From positions 10,426 to 74,425 of the forward strand of contig CAYURM010000014.1 of the NCBI GenBank assembly GCA_964447155.1: 64,000 nucleotides of DNA, in the 5' to 3' direction. Made by a program: the position numbers and the translations under genes. The notes under the pieces were generated by a model, which was given only the letters and a program-made list of their open reading frames with translations, was not told the origin of the DNA and ran no database searches. The DNA is from SMBSF63 sp034003545. Lineage in GTDB: Bacteria > Chloroflexota > Anaerolineae > Anaerolineales > Anaerolineaceae. This document shows positions 8,046-16,028 of the stretch, one piece after another. Every line of letters begins with the position of its first letter. The first letter of the stretch is position 1.

Positions 8046-10712
8046 TTAATGCCGTGAGTCGTTACTGCGATTTGTCTGGTGGATGCGCTGCAAGAATTCT
8101 TTTATCGAATTATCATCGGGGGCATCATTTCCGCTGACGACCAGATAATTGGCCGCCCAGAAATTTTCAGACAAGGCTTCGTATTTTAGGCGGGGATGAA
8201 TTTCATAGAGCATTTCAGAAGTTTCTTCCCGCACAATTTTTACCATTTGGCCGGTGGTTACATTTGGGGGGATGCGCGCCGTCCACAGCATGCCTGAGGG
8301 ACGGGCGGTCATATTGATCAATTTCCAGTGGTTGTTTTTGCAGACGGTATTCATGCTTTTTGCCAGGATCTGGGCCAGTTCGCGGGTCAGGGCATGGCGC
8401 TTAAGGAGGGGGGTGACGAAGGTGGTGTAGGTGTAAACACAGTCGGCATATTCATCCTCTTCTTCCGGTTGAACCCTGATGGCAGGGCGTTTTAAAGGAG
8501 AGGTGCCGGCTGTTGGATCGTTTGCACTTTTTGTGTCTACGGTTTCGATTGACTGGGTGTCTTCTCCACGGTGCCAGCCATTCCCCAGCGGGCTTTCAGA
8601 TGTGCTTTCCAGGTCGGCGAAATCCGGCATGGGTTCAAAAGCATCTTCAATAAATGCTTCGTGGCCGTTGGGCGGTTGTTCTCCCAGACTGGTGGTATTT
8701 GTTTCCTGGGGATTGCGCAGGCTTTCTACGGCGTCGTGTGCTGGCGTGGGGGGGTGATTCGTTTCTTCCGGCGGCGGTGTCAGATGAGCCGTGTGCGTTT
8801 CCCAGGGAGAGCGTTGATTTTTTGCTGCATCCGGGGTGAGATGTGGCTGAGATTCAGGAGATTTCTCATCAGGTTGGTCAAATTCGCGGGAGGAAGAATC
8901 GTCCAAACTGCCAGTACGCGCTTGCCAGGGAAATGGCAGGTCTTTCTGTGCATCGTGTACGGTGAACGGATCAATTCTTCCCGGATTTTCATCAGGAGAA
9001 TCGGGCTGATTGAACGAAGAATCGGTCGGATGACCGCTGTCTGATTCCCGGGGGAAGCGTACAATTTCTCCGGAATCCTGTGAGGTAAACGGATCCACTT
9101 TTCGAGGTTTCTCATCGGGTATGGCAGGCTCGTTGGCAGCAAAATGTTCGAGACTGCCCGTATCTGACCACGGGGAACGAAGGCTTTCCACTGCATCCGG
9201 GGTGGAAGGTTCCTGCTCAGGCGGGTTGTCCGTTTCCAATTCCCAGGGGAAGGGTAGTATTTCTGCTGGTTCTGCAGCCGGTGCTGGCGGTTCCTCGGAA
9301 CTGTTTGATTCCAATTCCCAGGGATACGGTTCTCTGGCTTCGGCGTCCTGGTTGGGCGGCGTGGAGGGATCCAGTCTGTTTGGGTTGGACTGGAAACGGG
9401 ACGGTAAAGTTTCCCCGATATTTTTAAACGGGGTTTTGGGGATGTCGAGGCTGCCGTCTGTCTCCCAGGGAGAAGGTTTTCTTTGCGGGGCAGCAGGAAC
9501 GGAAGGTTGAGGTTCATCGGCTACGCTGTCGTTCGAATCCCAGGAGAAACGCAAATTTTCTACGGCATCCTGGGTGATGTTGGTTTGATCTGGTGTTGCG
9601 ATTGGTGCTGGGGGGTCAAATACTTTGGGTGCATCCGGGTCCGGCGACGGCATTCGTGAGAGGATATCTTCCAGGTGGAATTGCTCCGGGTCGAAGTCTT
9701 CATCGCTGCTGTCTTCCCAATCTTCGAAATCATCTTGTTCAAAGAATTCTTTTTCGTCAGACAATTTGTTTTTGTCGGGGACAGCCAGTGGATTGAGGCT
9801 GCCGGTAACCATGCGCATACGTTGGGAATAAACATCATCTGGATGATCAATGAAGTCTATTTTCAATGAGTCTGTACCATGTTGGGGCAAAGACGGTGCT
9901 TCTTCGAGCAAAATGCGCGCCAGGTGGCTGATTTGTTTATGCGGCTGGCTGAGGGGGGTGTCGGGTTGGTAAAGCGCGGCCAGCACGGCTTCATTGACCA
10001 GCACGGTAACATAGAGTAAATAGGTGTTATTCATCGGACCCAGATGAATGAAGCGTACCAGATCGCTGTTTTTGCTGTCTTTGTCCCAATAGCGGGTGAA
10101 TCGATTGGCGATTTCCTGGGCAACAGCGACTTCCAACTGGTCTGAATAGGCCAGCACTTTGTCGAAGCGGGCAATCATGGCTGCTTTTGCAGAAGAAACG
10201 GGGAGCTGCTTTTCGAGATGTGCGCTGGCAATTTGAAGGTCTTCCAGCCAGGCGGTGTCATAGGCTTGCTGCGGGACTGGCTGCGTTATTTCCGGGTTAT
10301 TTTGCGAAGGAAGGTTTTGCGCGACTTCCGGTATAGCGATGACTTCCTCAACTGTCGGGAAAGCGCTGTCAATTAATTCCAGAAATTCCGGCATGTACAG
10401 CAGGTGGTCAACGCAGCCCAACGGAGCGATGCCATCCAGCGAGGGGTATTCTTCTTCCGCTTCCGGGAAGATGAGCACCAACTGCATGTCGGGCTGCATG
10501 GTTTTTAAGTCTTTCCATAATTCCCGAAAAGTAGGGCCGGGTATTTCGGTGTCAATGATTGCCAGTCCGAATTTCTCTTGAGACGCAACAAGCAAGGCCT
10601 CGGCGCTGTTATGGGTTAAATATGGGAAGTACGTTTGACTTTCCGTTAACCCCAGGCGAAGCATTTCACCAAAGTCATGGTACGGAGTAAGAATTAAGAT
10701 ATTTTCCGGCAC
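8046..10712 (-). CDS. Pseudo-receiver / Roadblock-like / degenerate IS200-type (Y1) transposase-domain fusion protein
   Basis: This 888-residue protein has four parts. Residues 1-120 resemble a response-regulator receiver: LAIIDTEIPG places an Asp at 54, but the usual N-terminal acidic pair is weak and the conserved Lys-Pro is Met-Pro (107-108). Residues about 150-290 resemble a Roadblock/LC7-like domain (FDKVLAYSDQL, TYLLYVTVLVNEAVLAALY). Residues about 320-740 are acidic, Pro/Ser-rich and repetitive, with recurring PWE elements. Residues about 755-888 align by eye with IS200/IS605 TnpA: YTYTTFVTPLLKRHAL, HPRLKYE, FWAANYLVVSG, IKEFLQRIH. The HUH motif position reads SGM (806-808) and the catalytic Tyr position is Phe (873), so a nuclease function is unlikely. 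The function is unknown. It lies upstream of polA on the same strand. Confidence 0.8.
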   Translation of the reverse strand: MPENILILTPYHDFGEMLRLGLTESQTYFPYLTHNSAEALLVASQEKFGLAIIDTEIPGPTFRELWKDLKTMQPDMQLVLIFPEAEEEYPSLDGIAPLGCVDHLLYMPEFLELIDSAFPTVEEVIAIPEVAQNLPSQNNPEITQPVPQQAYDTAWLEDLQIASAHLEKQLPVSSAKAAMIARFDKVLAYSDQLEVAVAQEIANRFTRYWDKDSKNSDLVRFIHLGPMNNTYLLYVTVLVNEAVLAALYQPDTPLSQPHKQISHLARILLEEAPSLPQHGTDSLKIDFIDHPDDVYSQRMRMVTGSLNPLAVPDKNKLSDEKEFFEQDDFEDWEDSSDEDFDPEQFHLEDILSRMPSPDPDAPKVFDPPAPIATPDQTNITQDAVENLRFSWDSNDSVADEPQPSVPAAPQRKPSPWETDGSLDIPKTPFKNIGETLPSRFQSNPNRLDPSTPPNQDAEAREPYPWELESNSSEEPPAPAAEPAEILPFPWELETDNPPEQEPSTPDAVESLRSPWSDTGSLEHFAANEPAIPDEKPRKVDPFTSQDSGEIVRFPRESDSGHPTDSSFNQPDSPDENPGRIDPFTVHDAQKDLPFPWQARTGSLDDSSSREFDQPDEKSPESQPHLTPDAAKNQRSPWETHTAHLTPPPEETNHPPTPAHDAVESLRNPQETNTTSLGEQPPNGHEAFIEDAFEPMPDFADLESTSESPLGNGWHRGEDTQSIETVDTKSANDPTAGTSPLKRPAIRVQPEEEDEYADCVYTYTTFVTPLLKRHALTRELAQILAKSMNTVCKNNHWKLINMTARPSGMLWTARIPPNVTTGQMVKIVREETSEMLYEIHPRLKYEALSENFWAANYLVVSGNDAPDDNSIKEFLQRIHQTNRSNDSRH
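8490..9570 (-). repeat. Degenerate intragenic repeats encoding the acidic PWE-rich region
   Basis: Inside the fusion gene the translated sequence repeats a loose unit of roughly 35-45 residues. Each has a FPWE or SPWE element, a Ser/Asp/Glu/Pro-rich stretch, then a DAVESLR-like or PDEKPxxxDPF element. About eight to ten diverged copies can be followed. The composition predicts an unfolded linker. Exact boundaries need a self-alignment. Confidence 0.65.
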
Positions 10713-11201
10713 GTTAAGAGTGTATCATGCCGGAGGCTGTGAAGCAAGAAAAAGGTATGGACAAATGTATGGTTTACGTCCCGCATGATTTCTCCTTTCC
10801 CTGCTGGATGGGATGCAAGGTTTGAACCAGGCAATCTGTCAATCAGGGATTGGGGGGTAAGGGATGAGTCCTCCCGCAGGTTGGTTTGCTTGACGTTTTA
10901 TCAGGCATGAAAGAATTTTGCGTTTTTGCTTCACTTCTACCAGACTTCCCTGTGGGAGGTTTGGTAGAGGCTATGGAGGAATCTCCCGCAGGTTCGAATT
11001 TGTTTTTTTTGTTAAGAGGCCACAAGGTTGATGCTGTTGGCTCGTGTTTTCACGAAAACCTGTGGGAGGGGGGTCGGATTCATTTTGCCTACTTCCTCGA
11101 TTTCCTTTTCCCTAATCCCCCATTTCCTTTATAATCAGGACAGTTCCATGCTGTCTGGATCGTAGTACAACGATGCAAAACTGACAGATCAAGGAGTAAA
11201 C
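10713..11201. other. Intergenic region with CTCCCGCAGGTT repeats and wecC promoter candidate
   Basis: This 489-base gap has no convincing gene. It holds G-rich low-complexity sequence (10837-10865), two copies of CTCCCGCAGGTT (10871-10882 and 10983-10994), an inverted relative AACCTGTGGGAGG (11057-11069), and a hairpin with CTACCA/TGGTAG ends (10937-10967). A C-rich tract then leads into TATAAT at 11130-11135, a plausible -10 box for the sugar-nucleotide operon that starts at 11202. Confidence 0.6.
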
Positions 11202-12491
11202 GTGAATTTTGAAAAAATTTGTGTCCTGGGGATGGGGTATATTGGCCTGCCGACATCCAGTACGTTTGCCTCGCAAGGGGTAAAAGTGGTTGGGGTGGAT
11301 GTCAACTCGCGGGTTGTGGGCAGCCTCAAACAGGGGAAATTACATATTTATGAACCAGGTCTGCGCACCCTGGTGCAGGCTGGTTTGCGCTCCGGTAACC
11401 TGATGGTTAGCGAAGCGCCGGAAACGGCAGATGCTTTTATTATTGCGGTGCCTACGCCCTTTAAGGAAGAAAAGAAAGCAGATATGCGTTTTGTTGTATC
11501 CGCTGCAGAGGCGATTGTGCCTTACCTGCGGAAGGGGAATCTGGTCGTCCTGGAGTCGACTTCCCCGCCGCGCACGACCGTTGATGTGATCGTACCCATT
11601 CTGGAGCGCTCCGGGTTGAAAGCTGGTGAGGATCTTATGGTGGCCTATTCGCCGGAACGGGTGCTGCCTGGTCAGATTTTGCGCGAATTGATTGAGAATG
11701 CGCGCGTGATTGGCGGCATCGACCGGGCTTCGGCGGAAGCCGGGCGTGACCTGTACAGCATCTTCGTGCGCGGCGAGATCATTCTGACCGACGCCACCAC
11801 GGCAGAGATGGTCAAGCTCATGGAGAACACCTACCGCGACGTCAACATTGGCATCGCTACTGAATTTTCGCGGCTGGCAGAGCGCTTTGGGGTGGACGTG
11901 TGGGAAGCGGTGGAGATCGCCAACCTGCACCCGCGGGTTTCGATCCTCAAACCGGGGATTGGCGTCGGCGGGCACTGCATCAGCGTGGATCCGTGGTTTT
12001 TTGTCGAAGCTGCACCGGATATCACCCCGTTGATTGCTACAGCGCGGCGGGTGAATGATGGACAGCCGCGTTTCGTGGCGGACATTGTACGCCGCGAGCT
12101 GGGCGAGAATCTGAACAACCGGCGTGTAGCCGTGCTGGGTCTGGCCTATAAGCCCAATGTGGATGACATGCGCGAAAGCCCGGCGGTGGATGTGGCCCGC
12201 TTGCTGGCTGAGTCCGGCGCCCAGGTGAAGGCGTTTGATCCTTTCAAGTCTGAACTGGATATCCCCGGCGTGAAAGTCGTCCAGACTTTGGAGGAAGCAG
12301 TTGCTGACGCCGAAGCCTTGGTGCTGACCGTGGGGCACAAAGAATTATGCGAATTGGATCCGGCTGCACTGGCAGGCAAGACCTCTGCCCGCCTGGCGCT
12401 GGATATGGTCCACGGCTGGAAGGTGGAAACCTGGCAGCAAGCCGGTTTCACCGTCAAGGGTCTGGGTATAAAACAAATGGAGATTTTGTGA
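11202..12491 (+). CDS. wecC: UDP-N-acetyl-D-mannosamine dehydrogenase (nucleotide-sugar dehydrogenase)
   Basis: This 429-residue enzyme starts with GTG, preceded by AAGGAG at 11191-11196. It belongs to the UDP-glucose/UDP-ManNAc dehydrogenase family, which oxidises C6 of a UDP-sugar to the uronic acid with two NAD+. The N-terminal Rossmann motif GMGYIGLP and the catalytic segment GVGGHCISVDP, with its Cys, are present. The C-terminal UDP-binding domain begins near residue 310 (VAVLGLAYKPNVDDMRESPA). The next gene, a UDP-GlcNAc 2-epimerase, overlaps it by 4 bases. This supports the ManNAc-specific assignment and a role in making UDP-ManNAcA for a surface polysaccharide. Confidence 0.92.
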   Translation: MNFEKICVLGMGYIGLPTSSTFASQGVKVVGVDVNSRVVGSLKQGKLHIYEPGLRTLVQAGLRSGNLMVSEAPETADAFIIAVPTPFKEEKKADMRFVVSAAEAIVPYLRKGNLVVLESTSPPRTTVDVIVPILERSGLKAGEDLMVAYSPERVLPGQILRELIENARVIGGIDRASAEAGRDLYSIFVRGEIILTDATTAEMVKLMENTYRDVNIGIATEFSRLAERFGVDVWEAVEIANLHPRVSILKPGIGVGGHCISVDPWFFVEAAPDITPLIATARRVNDGQPRFVADIVRRELGENLNNRRVAVLGLAYKPNVDDMRESPAVDVARLLAESGAQVKAFDPFKSELDIPGVKVVQTLEEAVADAEALVLTVGHKELCELDPAALAGKTSARLALDMVHGWKVETWQQAGFTVKGLGIKQMEIL

Positions 12492-13639
12492 AAGATTTAC
12501 GCGTCCTTTCGATTTTTGGCACCCGCCCGGAAGCGGTCAAGATGGCGCCGGTGGTGAAAACGCTGGCCGCCACACCGGGGATTGAATCGCAGGTGTGTGT
12601 GACCGCCCAGCACCGCGAGATGCTCGATCAGGTGCTGGAGCTGTTTGACATCCAGCCGGATGTTGACCTGAATTTGATGCAGCCGGGGCAGACACTGGCC
12701 GGGTTGACCGCTGCCATCTTTACCCACCTTGATCCAGTACTGCGCGATTTGAAACCGGACTGGGTGCTGGTGCAGGGCGACACGACCACGGTCATGTCCG
12801 CGGCACTGCTTTCCTATTACCATCGTATTCGCATTGGTCATGTGGAGGCCGGGCTGCGCACCGGGGATAAATGGCAGCCTTTCCCGGAGGAGATCAACCG
12901 CCGGGTGGTGGGGGTGGTGGCCGACCTGCATTTTGCGCCTACCGAACACGGCCGCCAGAATCTGCTGGCTGAAGGTGTGCTGGATGCCACTATTCTGGTG
13001 ACTGGCAATCCGGTAATTGATGCGCTGAATGAAATTGTGGGCCGCCCGACGCCGCCGGAAGTGGCGGATTTGCTGGCGGAGAAGGGAATTGCCCCCCGGC
13101 CCCCGGCGGGCGGGGGGGCTGCCTCTGGACGCGAGTTGGTGCTGGTGACGGCCCACCGGCGGGAGAATTTTGACGAGCCGTTGGAAGAAATTTGTCAGGC
13201 GCTGCGTGAGCTGGCCGAGACCTATCCGCAGCGGCTGGAACTGGTTTATCCGGTGCATCTCAACCCGAACGTGAAGGGCCCGGTACATCGTTTGCTGGCG
13301 GATGTGCCCAATATCACTTTGCTGCCGCCGCTGCCGTATCTGTCGATGGTGCATTTAATGAAGCATTGCAAGTTGGTATTGACCGATTCGGGCGGCATTC
13401 AGGAAGAGGCGACCGCGCTAGGTGTGCCAACTCTGGTGCTGCGCGAAGTGACCGAACGGCCAGAAGGTGTAGAAGCGGGGGTACTGGAGCTGGTAGGCAC
13501 AGACCGCGGGCGAATCGTGCGTTCGGCGCGGCGTTTGCTGGAAGATGAAGCGGCGTATCAGGCGATGGCGTCTGCGAAGAATCCCTTCGGGGATGGACAT
13601 GCAGCGGAGCGGATCACAGCGGCGCTGCTGGCGGCGTGA
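12488..13639 (+). CDS. wecB: UDP-N-acetylglucosamine 2-epimerase (non-hydrolysing)
   Basis: The frame is open further upstream, but the family begins at VKDLRVLSIFGTRPEAVKM, so GTG at 12488 is chosen. It overlaps the wecC stop (GTGA). This gives 383 residues, the usual length. The enzyme interconverts UDP-GlcNAc and UDP-ManNAc, the substrate of the dehydrogenase encoded just upstream. Family motifs include QGDTTT, GHVEAGLRTG, PEEINRR, TAHRREN and TDSGGIQEEA. A short Pro/Gly/Ala-rich insertion (about residues 202-212) precedes the second Rossmann half and looks like a surface loop. Confidence 0.94.
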   Translation: MKDLRVLSIFGTRPEAVKMAPVVKTLAATPGIESQVCVTAQHREMLDQVLELFDIQPDVDLNLMQPGQTLAGLTAAIFTHLDPVLRDLKPDWVLVQGDTTTVMSAALLSYYHRIRIGHVEAGLRTGDKWQPFPEEINRRVVGVVADLHFAPTEHGRQNLLAEGVLDATILVTGNPVIDALNEIVGRPTPPEVADLLAEKGIAPRPPAGGGAASGRELVLVTAHRRENFDEPLEEICQALRELAETYPQRLELVYPVHLNPNVKGPVHRLLADVPNITLLPPLPYLSMVHLMKHCKLVLTDSGGIQEEATALGVPTLVLREVTERPEGVEAGVLELVGTDRGRIVRSARRLLEDEAAYQAMASAKNPFGDGHAAERITAALLAA

Positions 13640-13671
13640 GATAGCGCATGTATGGGTATGCTGAAGCGGGC

Positions 13672-13703
13672 TGCGCCGCCCTTCGACAAGCTCAGGGTTC
13701 GTT
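13672..13703. repeat. Dispersed repeat containing CTTCGACAAGCTCAGGG
   Basis: A short element with CCCTTCGACAAGCTCAGGG, whose ends are complementary (CCCT/AGGG), lies between wecB and the glycosyltransferase gene. A near-identical copy is at 46053-46080. The 16-bp units of the array at 21503-21646 share the TTCGRCARGCTC core. This looks like one dispersed repeat family. Confidence 0.75.
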
Positions 13704-13751
13704 TCGCCACTCTTATATATTGACAAAACAACTTTAATTCAGGATAACCGT

Positions 13752-14780
13752 TTGAAAACTCCCGGTAGTATTTGTTTCTTACCAAGACTTGAGGGGCTGG
13801 GCGGACCGGCCTCTTTTCAGGCGCGGCTGATGGCGGATTTCCGCAGCCGGGGGATTGACGTGCATCATGACCCGAATGCCTCGGACTGCACAGCCATCCT
13901 GGTCAGCGGGGGCACGCGGCAGGTGCTGGCGTTGTGGCGCGCCAAACGGCGCGGGGTACGGATTGTGCAGCGCCTGGCACAGATGAACTGGATCCACCGG
14001 ATGCACAAAAGCGGCTGGCGCCATTATCTGCGTTCCGAACGCAATAATCGCTTGCTGGCCTTCGTCCGCAGCAGGCTGGCCGACCGCGTGGTTTACCAGA
14101 GTGAGTTTGTGAAAAACATGTGGTCAGATGCCTTTGGCGAGGCGAGCGCCCACGGGGTGGTTATTCACAACAGTGTTGACCTGCACACCTACACGCCTGC
14201 TGGCCCGCACCAACGCCCGCAGGATCACCTGCGCATGCTGGTAGTGGAGGGACATCTGGGGCGCGGCAATGAGCCGCATCTGGAGCATGCCATCCGCCTG
14301 GCGGAAGCGGTGCAGGCGCAGCTTGAACAAAAACTGGAATTGATGATCGTGGGCAGTGCACCACAAATTTTGCAGGATAAATGGAACGCAGCGAGTGACC
14401 TGTGGCTGACCTGGCTGGGCGTGGTACCCGGCGAGCGCATCCCCGAGATGGACCGTTCGGCGCATGTCCTCTATTCCAGTGAGTTGAATGGCGGCTGCCC
14501 GAATGCGGTGATCGAGGCGCTGGCCTGCGGCCTGCCGGTGGTGGGATACGCCACTGGCGCACTGCCGGAGCTGGTGCCGGATGAGGCCGGGCGGGTGGTG
14601 CCGTATGGCGCGGATCACTGGAAGCTGGAACCGCCGGACACACCGTCCCTGGCAGCAGCCACATTGGAAGTGCTGGCCGACCAGAACGCTTTCCGCCGCG
14701 GGGCGCGGGCACATGCCGAGGCATATTTCGATATTGAGCGGATGGGAGAGCGGTATCTGGAAGTATTGGTGGGGGAGTGA
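13752..14780 (+). CDS. Glycosyltransferase, GT-B fold (GT4-like)
   Basis: This 342-residue protein most likely starts with TTG at 13752, and no better ATG lies nearby. The N-terminal half binds the acceptor (FLPRLEGLGGPASFQARL). The C-terminal half carries the GT4 donor-site segment ELNGGCPNAVIEALACGLPVVGY near residues 240-262, with the Glu that contacts the nucleotide sugar. No signal peptide or membrane span is seen. It follows the UDP-ManNAcA genes on the same strand and may act in the same glycan pathway. The donor and acceptor cannot be deduced. Confidence 0.88.
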   Translation: MKTPGSICFLPRLEGLGGPASFQARLMADFRSRGIDVHHDPNASDCTAILVSGGTRQVLALWRAKRRGVRIVQRLAQMNWIHRMHKSGWRHYLRSERNNRLLAFVRSRLADRVVYQSEFVKNMWSDAFGEASAHGVVIHNSVDLHTYTPAGPHQRPQDHLRMLVVEGHLGRGNEPHLEHAIRLAEAVQAQLEQKLELMIVGSAPQILQDKWNAASDLWLTWLGVVPGERIPEMDRSAHVLYSSELNGGCPNAVIEALACGLPVVGYATGALPELVPDEAGRVVPYGADHWKLEPPDTPSLAAATLEVLADQNAFRRGARAHAEAYFDIERMGERYLEVLVGE

Positions 14781-14815
14781 GTTTCCGGCAACAATTGGAT
14801 AGGCGTTTGATGCCT

Positions 14816-14839
14816 GGTGGGTTTAAAAGCGAACCCACC
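14816..14839. repeat. Short hairpin GGTGGGTT/AACCCACC with an AAAAGC loop
   Basis: Arms GGTGGGTT and AACCCACC enclose a TAAAAGCG loop between the glycosyltransferase and Nudix genes. A cousin with the same AAAAGC loop but different arms (GTGCGTTC/GAACGCAC) is at 59518-59539, so arm changes seem compensated. It has no T-tract and is therefore not a standard terminator. Confidence 0.6.
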
Positions 14840-14874
14840 CTGCTTGTGGTAGTTTTGACGATGGGTAATGAATT

Positions 14875-15309
14875 ATGAAACGAGGGATTGACTATATTGG
14901 TGTGGGGGTGGGGGCTTTGCTGGTCAATGAGGCAGGCGAGGTGTTTCTGGCGCAGCGCGGACCGCTGGCGAAGAATGAACGCGGTTTGTGGGAGTTCCCC
15001 GGCGGCTCGGTGGAGTTTGGCGAGACGCTGACCGAAGCGCTGCAACGCGAGATGATGGAAGAGTTTGGCATCCAGATCGAGGCGGGAGAATTGCTGGACG
15101 TGGCGGATCATATCCTGACAGAGGAAGGGCAGCATTGGGTATCCCCCACGTATCTGTGCCGGATCGTTGCCGGTGAACCGCGTATCATGGAACCGGGCAA
15201 ATGCAGCGCGATTGGCTGGTTTGACCCGAATGATGTCCCCGATCCGTTGTCACAAATCAGCCGGGTGAATCTGGCGCATTATCGCGAGCGGTTGAAAAGC
15301 GGCAGGTGA
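14875..15309 (+). CDS. Nudix hydrolase (MutT-like)
   Basis: This 144-residue single-domain protein has a complete Nudix box, G-(5)-E-(7)-REMMEEFG, around residues 42-64. That motif binds the metal used to cleave nucleoside diphosphates linked to another moiety. The overall pattern (FLAQRGPLAKNERGLWEFPGG) resembles NUDT15/MutT-like enzymes acting on nucleotides or oxidised nucleotides, but the substrate is not certain. It starts with ATG at 14875 and is convergent with the ArsR-rhodanese gene, only 7 bases apart. Confidence 0.92.
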   Translation: MKRGIDYIGVGVGALLVNEAGEVFLAQRGPLAKNERGLWEFPGGSVEFGETLTEALQREMMEEFGIQIEAGELLDVADHILTEEGQHWVSPTYLCRIVAGEPRIMEPGKCSAIGWFDPNDVPDPLSQISRVNLAHYRERLKSGR

Positions 15310-15316
15310 TGCAGGT

Positions 15317-15991
15317 TTAGTAAGCGGTATAAACGATCTCGCCGCATTGCGCTTTCCATTCCATAAATCCAAGGGAAAGCCGGGCAGCCTGGAACCCGTG
15401 TTGGATGAGGATCTGCACAGCCTGATCGGAGAGGGTGCTGTACATGTCACGGCAGATGATGATCAAATTTTGTTGAGGGGAAAGTTCGGATAATCTGTTT
15501 TCCAGCTCATTGAGTGGGATCGAAACAGCATGGGGCAGATGCCCGTCCTGAAATTCATTTTTTGGGCGCACATCCACAAGTAAAGTTTCTTCTTTGTCAA
15601 GTTCCGTTTGTAAGGTTTTGAAATCCACGTGAGGCAATGCTTCCCGGGATGCGTATAACTGATCCAGCAGGCGGTCCACCTCGGCCAGTCTTGATTCAGC
15701 TGTGCTGCGGGCAGCCTGCAGCAGGGGGAGGATGGAAGGATCAGCCAGCCGGTAGAAAATGGTACTGCCAGCCCGCCGCGAGAGGATCAACCCGCTGCGT
15801 TTCAGGTTCTGCAGGTGCTGAGAGGTGTTGGCAAAGGCCATGCCGGTTTCGTGGGATAATCTGTCCACGCTGTGTTCGCCATTTACCAGCAGGAAGAGCA
15901 GCTCCAAACGGTGAGGATTGCCCAATGCCTTGCAAATGCGGGAAAATTGTTCGAATAGCTGTGTGCGGAAATCAGGATCCAGAGGCTGCAT
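15317..15991 (-). CDS. ArsR-family HTH regulator fused to a rhodanese domain
   Basis: Residues about 10-100 form a winged helix-turn-helix of the ArsR type (ALGNPHRLELLFLLVNGEHSV, ETGMAFANTSQHLQNLKRSGLI). Residues about 125-220 form a rhodanese domain (TLLVDVRPKNEFQDGHLPHAVSIP) with an active-site loop starting Cys-Arg-Asp (CRDMYST). Such fusions are thought to couple sulfur or redox state to transcription. The Cys of the rhodanese loop is the likely reactive residue. A palindromic site lies 16 bases upstream of the start, consistent with autoregulation, and the next gene on that side is the divergent glycine-betaine transporter. Confidence 0.92.
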   Translation of the reverse strand: MQPLDPDFRTQLFEQFSRICKALGNPHRLELLFLLVNGEHSVDRLSHETGMAFANTSQHLQNLKRSGLILSRRAGSTIFYRLADPSILPLLQAARSTAESRLAEVDRLLDQLYASREALPHVDFKTLQTELDKEETLLVDVRPKNEFQDGHLPHAVSIPLNELENRLSELSPQQNLIIICRDMYSTLSDQAVQILIQHGFQAARLSLGFMEWKAQCGEIVYTAY

Positions 15992-16006
15992 AGAGGCATT
16001 TCCTTT

Positions 16007-16028
16007 TATTCAATACATCAATTGAATA
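16007..16028. promoter_or_regulatory. Palindromic operator candidate for the ArsR-rhodanese regulator
   Basis: TATTCAAT and ATTGAATA form a perfect 8-base dyad with a 6-base spacer, 16 bases upstream of the regulator start. AT-rich dyads of this kind are typical ArsR-family binding sites. It also lies in the region shared with the divergent transporter promoter. Confidence 0.6.

Noticed and set aside
8046..8450. Active IS200-type insertion sequence
   Set aside because: The transposase-like domain is the C-terminal part of a long fusion gene, the HUH and Tyr positions are lost, and no tnpB or subterminal hairpins flank it.
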